Assembly: GCF_003955715.1 (NCBI RefSeq)
Contig: NZ_CP034463.1
Coordinates: 6,510,001 to 6,574,000, forward strand
Length of the DNA stretch: 64,000 nucleotides
Source: Streptomyces aquilus
GTDB lineage: Bacteria; Actinomycetota; Actinomycetes; Streptomycetales; Streptomycetaceae
Direction of reading: 5' to 3'
In this document: positions 59,502-64,000 of the stretch, in pieces
Position numbering within the stretch: position 1 is the stretch's first letter
Layout of the letters: the number at the start of each line of letters is the position of its first letter
Notes under the pieces: generated by a model
Databases searched by the model: none
Seen by the model: the letters and a program-made list of their open reading frames with translations, nothing else
What the model was told of the DNA's origin: nothing
Made by a program: the position numbers and the translations under genes

Positions 59502-60770
59502 TCAGGCAGTCAGGAGCCGCTGCTGAACCCGAGCCGCACGCGTACCCAGGAGCGTGATCGTGACCACGCCGAACACCGCCAGCAGACCAACCCCCACCGT
59601 CCCGGCCCAGCCGCCCGCGTGGAAAGCGAGCGCGCCGACCGTGGAACCGGCACTCGACCCGATGTAGTACGCCGACTGGTAGAGCGCGGACGCCTGCGCG
59701 CGGCCCTCCGTCGCCGTCTTGCTCACCGCCGACGACGCCACCGCGTGCCCCGCGAAGAAGCCGCCGGTGATCAGGACCAGGCCGAGCAGGACCAGTACGA
59801 GGGAGTCGGCCAGGGACAGGACCAGCCCCGTCGCCGTCGTCGCGCCCGCCGCGTACAGCGCGCCCCGGCGTCCGAGACGCCCGACCAGCCGACCGGCCGT
59901 CGACGCCGACACCGTGCCCACCAGGTAGATCAGGAAGATCGACCCGATGATGCCCTGCGGAAGCCCGAACGGCGCCTCCGTCAGCCGGTAGCCGATCACC
60001 GTGTACACGCCGCCGAAGACGGTCATGAACAGCGCGCCGATCGCGTACAGCCGACGCAGCAGCGGGTTGGCGAGGTGGTCGCGGACCGTCCCCACCAGCA
60101 CCCGGGGCCGCAGCGACCCGGCGACGAAGTGCTTCGGCGCCGGAAGCAGCAGCCGGAACGCCACCGCGCAGCCGACGGCGATGACCCCGATGACGGCCAG
60201 CGCGACCCGCCAGCCCCACTCCTGGGCCACCCATCCGGTGATGACCCGGCCGCTCATCCCGCCGACGCTGTTGCCCGCGACGAAGAGACCGATAGCGGTG
60301 ATCAGCGCCTTGGGGCGGACCTCCTCCGCCAGATACGCGGTCGCGGAGGCCGGCAGCCCGGCCAGCGCCGCACCCTGCACCGCCCGCAGCGCGACCAGCG
60401 CCGGCAGCGAGGGCGCGAGCGGGACGAGGAGCCCGACCGTCACCGCCACGGCCAGCGAGGCCGTCATGACCGTACGCCGTCCGAACCGCTCGGACAGGGC
60501 GCTCATGGGAAGCACGAACAGGGCCAGCCCGCCCGTCGCCGCCGCCACCGTCCAGCTCGCGTCGCTCGCCGCCACCCCGAACTCGTCGGAGATCAGCGGC
60601 AGAAGGGCCTGCGTGGAGTAGAGGAGGGCGAAGGTCGCGACACCGGCGAGGAAGAGGGCGAAGCTCATCCGGCGGTAACCGGGGCCGCCCGGGGACAGAC
60701 GGGAGTCGACGACAGGAACGACGGGGTCGGCGCCCACGCGGGTGGTGGACGCCTCGGTACTGGCAGGCAT
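59502..60770 (-). CDS. MFS transporter (YnfM-like)
   Basis: 422 residues, twelve predicted helices. MFS signatures: LSERFGRRTVMTASLAVAVT in the loop 2-3 region, VALRAVQGAALAGLPASATA, and GRLVGRLGRRGALYAAGATT in the second half. The QALLPLISDEFGVAASDASW opening is typical of the YnfM/YdeR subgroup of putative effluxers. It is divergent from a LysR gene across a 63-bp gap, so it is probably the regulator's target. Substrate unknown. Confidence 0.9.
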   Translation of the reverse strand: MPASTEASTTRVGADPVVPVVDSRLSPGGPGYRRMSFALFLAGVATFALLYSTQALLPLISDEFGVAASDASWTVAAATGGLALFVLPMSALSERFGRRTVMTASLAVAVTVGLLVPLAPSLPALVALRAVQGAALAGLPASATAYLAEEVRPKALITAIGLFVAGNSVGGMSGRVITGWVAQEWGWRVALAVIGVIAVGCAVAFRLLLPAPKHFVAGSLRPRVLVGTVRDHLANPLLRRLYAIGALFMTVFGGVYTVIGYRLTEAPFGLPQGIIGSIFLIYLVGTVSASTAGRLVGRLGRRGALYAAGATTATGLVLSLADSLVLVLLGLVLITGGFFAGHAVASSAVSKTATEGRAQASALYQSAYYIGSSAGSTVGALAFHAGGWAGTVGVGLLAVFGVVTITLLGTRAARVQQRLLTA

Positions 60771-60833
60771 GACTCGAAGCTACGACCACCTGCGTTGATG
60801 CGTCCAATGCATGAACTCGCCATAATCGTTCCC
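60771..60833. promoter_or_regulatory. Divergent LysR/MFS control region
   Basis: Contains ATGC-N7-GCAT (60799-60813 approx.), a LysR-type T-N11-A inverted repeat, and CATAAT at 60821-60826 as a candidate -10 only 7 bases before the LysR ATG. Confidence 0.55.
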
Positions 60834-61793
60834 ATGGTGCATCAACCCAGCTCACAGCCCCGCCTGTCACCGTCCAGTGACACAGAAGACACGTCGGAGA
60901 TGTCGATGCTGCTGGCCCCGCGGCTCGCCTACTTCGCCGGCGTCGCCCGCACCGAGCACGTCACCCGGGCCGCCCTGGAGATGAACGTCCCCCAGTCCAC
61001 GCTCTCCCGCGCGATGGTCCGCCTCGAACAGGACCTGGGCGTCGACCTGTTCGCCCGCATCGGCCGCACGGTCTCCCTCACCCCGTCCGGCCGCGCCTTC
61101 CTCACACACGTCGAACGCGCCCTCGCCGAGATCGAACGCGCCGCCGAGGAGGTACGCGCCGACGCCGACCCGGCCACCGGCAAGGTCGCCTTCGGCTTCC
61201 TCCACACCATGGGCTCCGAGACCGTCCCCGGCCTGATCCGCGCCTTCCGCGCCGACCATCCCCGCGTCCGCTTCAGCCTCGTCCAGAACTACGGCGAGGC
61301 GATGATCGAACGGCTGCGCGCGGGTGAGCTGGACCTGTGTCTGACCTCGCCCGTGCCCGACGCCCCGGACCTCGTCGCCCGCCGCCTCGACGAACAGAAA
61401 CTCCGCCTGGTCGTGCCCGCCGACCACCCCCTGGCCTCCCGCAAGCGCATCCGCCTCGCCGAGGCCGCCGACGAGACCTTCGTGACCCTGGAACCGGGCT
61501 ACGGACTGCGCAGAATCACCGACGACCTGTGCAAGGAGGCGGGCTTCCGCCCGAGGGTGGCCTTCGAGGGGGAGGAGGCGGAGACGCTGAGGGGTTTGGT
61601 GGCGGCGGGGCTGGGGGTGGCCCTGCTCCCGCCTCCGGCGGTGGCCCGCCCGGGAGTTGCCGAACTGACGGTCACGGCGCCGAGAGCGGCGAGGGAAATC
61701 GGCGTCGCATGGCTCGACGGCCACCCGGACACCCCGCCAGTGGCCGCCTTCAAGAAGTTCCTGCTCTCGAAGAGGGGGAGCTTGCTGACCTGA
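60834..61793 (+). CDS. LysR-family transcriptional regulator
   Basis: 319 residues from the ATG at 60834 (other in-frame ATGs at 60807, 60900 and 60906 are possible; the last has GGAG upstream). Helix-turn-helix: RLAYFAGVARTEHVTRAALE, then MNVPQSTLSRAMVRLEQDLG and VDLFARIGRTVSLTPSGRAF. The periplasmic-binding-like effector domain follows (VAFGFLHTMGSETVPGLIRA, LVVPADHPLASRKRIRLAE). It likely controls the divergent MFS exporter in response to an unknown ligand. If 60834 is correct, the mRNA is nearly leaderless. Confidence 0.9.
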   Translation: MVHQPSSQPRLSPSSDTEDTSEMSMLLAPRLAYFAGVARTEHVTRAALEMNVPQSTLSRAMVRLEQDLGVDLFARIGRTVSLTPSGRAFLTHVERALAEIERAAEEVRADADPATGKVAFGFLHTMGSETVPGLIRAFRADHPRVRFSLVQNYGEAMIERLRAGELDLCLTSPVPDAPDLVARRLDEQKLRLVVPADHPLASRKRIRLAEAADETFVTLEPGYGLRRITDDLCKEAGFRPRVAFEGEEAETLRGLVAAGLGVALLPPPAVARPGVAELTVTAPRAAREIGVAWLDGHPDTPPVAAFKKFLLSKRGSLLT

Positions 61794-61864
61794 AGGGGCG
61801 CGGGGCTGTGTCGATGTGCGGCTCCGCTGCGTGGGCGCGACCGGCCACAGACGACCCGCACCCC
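61794..61864. repeat. Dispersed GC-rich repeat, copy D (long form, inverted)
   Basis: Begins AGGGGCGCGGGG directly after the LysR stop, then holds about 28 extra bases with a GGCTCCGCTGC core, then resumes GCGCGACC...ACCCGCACC as in the other copies. It fills most of the 96-bp gap to the hydrolase gene. Confidence 0.7.
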
Positions 61865-61889
61865 GAAGACAACCTCAGCCCACCGAGCT

Positions 61890-62651
61890 CTACCGCCGCA
61901 GACTCCGCCCGAACCCAGAAGCCAACGGCATCCGCAATCCCAGCGGCGGCGGAGCGGCCAACGCGTCCTCCACCGGTCGCGACAACGGCCTCCCGAACAA
62001 CGCCCCCATCACGAAGTCCTCGGCCAGCGCCAGGACTTCCTCCCGGTACTGCCGCAACCCGTGGCCATCGGCGTGTACTTCGAACCGGCACACATCCCGG
62101 TTCGCCTTCTTCGCCCGCGCCGCGAGGCGGAACGACAGCTCCGGGTCGGTCCGTTCGTCATGCGTGCCGTGCACGACCAGCACCCGCCGCCCCGCGAGCT
62201 GCTTCACCGGTTCGGGTGGCGCCGCCACATCCTCCTCCGGCAGCCAAGGGGCCAGCGCCACGACGGAGTTGACGGCCTCGTGGCCGCCCGCGTGGAGCGC
62301 CGCCCGGCCGCCCATCCCGACTCCGGCGAGGCACACGGAGACGTCGCCGTAACGTCGTACGACCTCGTCCGCGGCCCACGCCGCGTCGCGCGCGAGATGG
62401 GCCTCCGAGCCGTTCCAGCCGCGATAGCGGTAGTGGACGACGTGCGTGGCCAGCCCGTCCTCGCGGCCCGCGCGGGCCAGTCGGCGGCCGAGGGCGCGGA
62501 CGGCGGCGTTGGCCATCATGGGCGACGGCCTGCGTTCGGAGACCTCCTCGCCGCCGGGGAGCAGCAGCACCACGCCGCTCACCGCCGTCGGTTCCGGGCC
62601 CGGTGCCCGCCCCAGCCGGGCCGTGCGAACCGGCGTCGATTGCTGTGCCAT
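61890..62651 (-). CDS. Alpha/beta-hydrolase-fold protein with nucleophile Ser replaced by Gly
   Basis: 253 residues. Alpha/beta hydrolase fold: VVLLLPGGEEVSERRPSPMM (oxyanion region), HYRYRGWNGSEAHLARDAAW, the nucleophile elbow CLAGVGMGGRAALHAGGH, then VLVVHGTHDERTDP (acid) and VHADGHGLRQYREE (base His). The elbow reads G-V-G-M-G-G, where GxSxG would place the catalytic Ser, while the Asp and His positions are kept. It may be a non-hydrolytic or regulatory member. Soluble; no signal peptide. Confidence 0.82.
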   Translation of the reverse strand: MAQQSTPVRTARLGRAPGPEPTAVSGVVLLLPGGEEVSERRPSPMMANAAVRALGRRLARAGREDGLATHVVHYRYRGWNGSEAHLARDAAWAADEVVRRYGDVSVCLAGVGMGGRAALHAGGHEAVNSVVALAPWLPEEDVAAPPEPVKQLAGRRVLVVHGTHDERTDPELSFRLAARAKKANRDVCRFEVHADGHGLRQYREEVLALAEDFVMGALFGRPLSRPVEDALAAPPPLGLRMPLASGFGRSLRR

Positions 62652-62736
62652 GACAGAACAGTGTCAGAAGCAACGGTGTACGCCACCTGTCGGGGCGGTC
62701 ACCGTTACGTATCGGCGGTGTTGTACACCGCGCGAT

Positions 62737-62748
62737 CTACGCGCGTAG
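62737..62748. promoter_or_regulatory. Nucleoside-regulon palindrome at the add promoter
   Basis: CTACGCGCGTAG, identical to the site at 50443. A candidate -10 TAGAGT (62753-62758) lies just after it and 6 bases before the add ATG, so a near-leaderless transcript is possible. Confidence 0.75.
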
Positions 62749-62764
62749 GAGTTAGAGTGCGGAA

Positions 62765-63928
62765 ATGACGAGCCAGACTGACCGGATGGGGAAGACCCCG
62801 AGCTCGGACCAGATCCGCCGGGCGCCCAAGGTTCTGCTGCACGATCACCTCGACGGCGGGCTGCGTCCCGGCACGATCGTCGAGCTGGCCCGGGAGACCG
62901 GGTACACCCAACTCCCCGAGCACGACGCCGACAAGCTCGGCATCTGGTTCCGCGAGGCCGCCGACTCCGGTTCGCTGGAACGGTACTTGGAGACCTTCTC
63001 GCACACCGTCGGCGTGATGCAGACCCGGGACGCGCTGGTGCGGGTCGCCGCCGAGTGCGCCGAGGACCTCGCCGCGGACGGGGTCGTCTACGCCGAGGTG
63101 CGGTACGCGCCCGAACAGCACCTGGAGAAGGGGCTGACCCTCGAAGAGGTCGTCGAGGCCGTCAACGAGGGCTTCCGGGAAGGTGAGCGGCGGGCCCGCG
63201 AGGACGGGTACCGCATCCGTGTGGGCGCCCTCCTCACCGCCATGCGGCATGCCGCCCGCGCCCTGGAGATCGCCGAACTCGCCAACCGCTACCGCGACCT
63301 GGGCGTCGTCGGCTTCGACATCGCGGGTGCCGAGGCCGGCTTCCCGCCCACCCGGCACCTCGACGCCTTCGAGTACCTCAAGCGGGAGAACAACCACTTC
63401 ACCATCCACGCCGGCGAGGCCTTCGGGCTGCCGTCGATCTGGCAGGCGCTCCAGTGGTGCGGCGCCGACCGGCTCGGGCACGGGGTGCGGATCATCGACG
63501 ACATCGAGGTGCAGGGCGACGGGAGCGTCAAGCTCGGCCGGCTCGCCTCGTACGTCCGCGACAAGCGCATCCCGTTGGAGCTGTGCCCCAGCTCCAACCT
63601 CCAGACCGGGGCCGCCGCCTCCTATGCCGAGCACCCCATCGGGCTGCTGCGGCGGCTGCATTTCCGGGCCACGGTGAACACCGACAACCGGCTGATGTCC
63701 GGCACCAGCATGAGCCGGGAATTCGAGCATCTGGTCGGAGCATTCGGCTACACGCTCGACGACATGCAGTGGTTCTCCGTCAATGCGATGAAATCAGCGT
63801 TCATTCCTTTCGATGAACGACTGGCGATGATCAATGACGTCATCAAGCCCGGATATGCCGAGCTGAAGTCCGAATGGCTGTTCCAGCAGACCGCCTCCAC
63901 CAGCGGTTCTGTGGGAGATGAGGGCTGA
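62765..63928 (+). CDS. add: Adenosine deaminase
   Basis: 387 residues. Metal site HDHLDG near residue 28, [39 protein letters not shown], catalytic [15 protein letters not shown], the second histidine HGVRI, and [14 protein letters not shown] (Asp ligand in NTDN). It deaminates adenosine and deoxyadenosine to inosine in purine salvage. ATG at 62765. The palindrome at its promoter links it to the importer and lipoprotein genes at 47800-56280. Its 3-prime 200 bp are visibly less GC-biased than the rest. Confidence 0.96.
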   Translation: MTSQTDRMGKTPSSDQIRRAPKVLLHDHLDGGLRPGTIVELARETGYTQLPEHDADKLGIWFREAADSGSLERYLETFSHTVGVMQTRDALVRVAAECAEDLAADGVVYAEVRYAPEQHLEKGLTLEEVVEAVNEGFREGERRAREDGYRIRVGALLTAMRHAARALEIAELANRYRDLGVVGFDIAGAEAGFPPTRHLDAFEYLKRENNHFTIHAGEAFGLPSIWQALQWCGADRLGHGVRIIDDIEVQGDGSVKLGRLASYVRDKRIPLELCPSSNLQTGAAASYAEHPIGLLRRLHFRATVNTDNRLMSGTSMSREFEHLVGAFGYTLDDMQWFSVNAMKSAFIPFDERLAMINDVIKPGYAELKSEWLFQQTASTSGSVGDEG

Positions 63929-63946
63929 TCGAGTGACAAAGGGGGG

Positions 63947-63989
63947 ATCGAAATGCGGACGGGCATTCACCAACCGTCCGCATTTCGAT
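63947..63989 (+). terminator. Terminator after add
   Basis: Perfect 16-bp stem ATCGAAATGCGGACGG (63947-63962) with complement at 63974-63989 and an 11-nt loop, 18 bp after the add stop. Confidence 0.9.
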
Positions 63990-64000
63990 GTTTGCGGCGG

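Noticed and set aside
1..64000. tRNA, rRNA, CRISPR, insertion sequences, prophage
   Set aside because: No T-loop-like motif in a cloverleaf context, no regularly spaced repeats, and no transposase or integrase domain seen on either strand.

Overview
The window is a high-GC (roughly 70 % or more) stretch of actinobacterial chromosome, almost certainly Streptomyces. The signs are strong third-position G/C bias, frequent GTG and TTG starts, many perfect GC hairpin terminators without U-tracts, a Streptomyces-type intergenic repeat, ECF sigma factors, and an uninterrupted core-gene order. I see no rRNA, tRNA, CRISPR array, insertion sequence or prophage. From memory (not checked), the order sdh - glycopolymer genes - nucleoside genes resembles the core chromosome of S. 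coelicolor.

Layout. 1-8000: the start of a sensor kinase and its OmpR-type response regulator, an MMPL exporter, a TetR regulator, a VOC protein, two small unknowns and a DUF4132 protein. 8100-11520: the succinate dehydrogenase operon sdhCDAB. 11700-20530: an OHCU-decarboxylase-like protein lacking the usual catalytic motif, a secreted GH20 hexosaminidase, small unknowns, and a large secreted peptidoglycan amidase with FG-GAP repeats flanked by two paralogous small genes. 20700-24210: two consecutive modules, each an ECF sigma factor followed by a one-pass membrane protein with a two-cysteine extracytoplasmic domain. 24400-29784: an L,D-transpeptidase lipoprotein, an acyl-CoA mutase large subunit, a LeuE-like exporter, and an FAD monooxygenase divergent from a TetR gene with two palindromic operators.

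29744-44625 is the accessory heart of the window: a cell-surface glycopolymer locus built around a nine-carbon (nonulosonic) acid. It holds a NeuB-type synthase, a CMP-sugar synthetase fused to a HAD phosphatase, a protein with GT29 sialyltransferase motifs, a GT8-TPR-pyruvyltransferase fusion, a polysialyltransferase-like protein, a GT2 enzyme, two further probable glycosyltransferases, two methyltransferases and a membrane acyltransferase. There is no NeuC epimerase, and the fused phosphatase fits a mannose-6-phosphate to Kdn-9-phosphate to Kdn to CMP-Kdn route. The likely product is a Kdn polymer like the teichulosonic acids of streptomycete walls (inference).

46400-56300 and 62700-63930 form a nucleoside uptake and salvage regulon: an M20 hydrolase, two tandem BMP lipoproteins, a BMP-type ABC importer (ATPase and two permeases), cytidine deaminase, thymidine phosphorylase and, 6 kb away, adenosine deaminase. 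Four promoters of these units share the palindrome CTACGCGCGTAG (or CTACGCGCGTTAC) at the promoter, so a common regulator is predicted. The importer ATPase has no ATG, GTG or TTG able to include its Walker A motif and seems to start at ATC. Between these blocks lie an Uma2 protein, an AEC transporter, a STAS protein overlapping a SigG-type sigma gene, an MFS/LysR divergent pair and a hydrolase-fold protein lacking its serine nucleophile.
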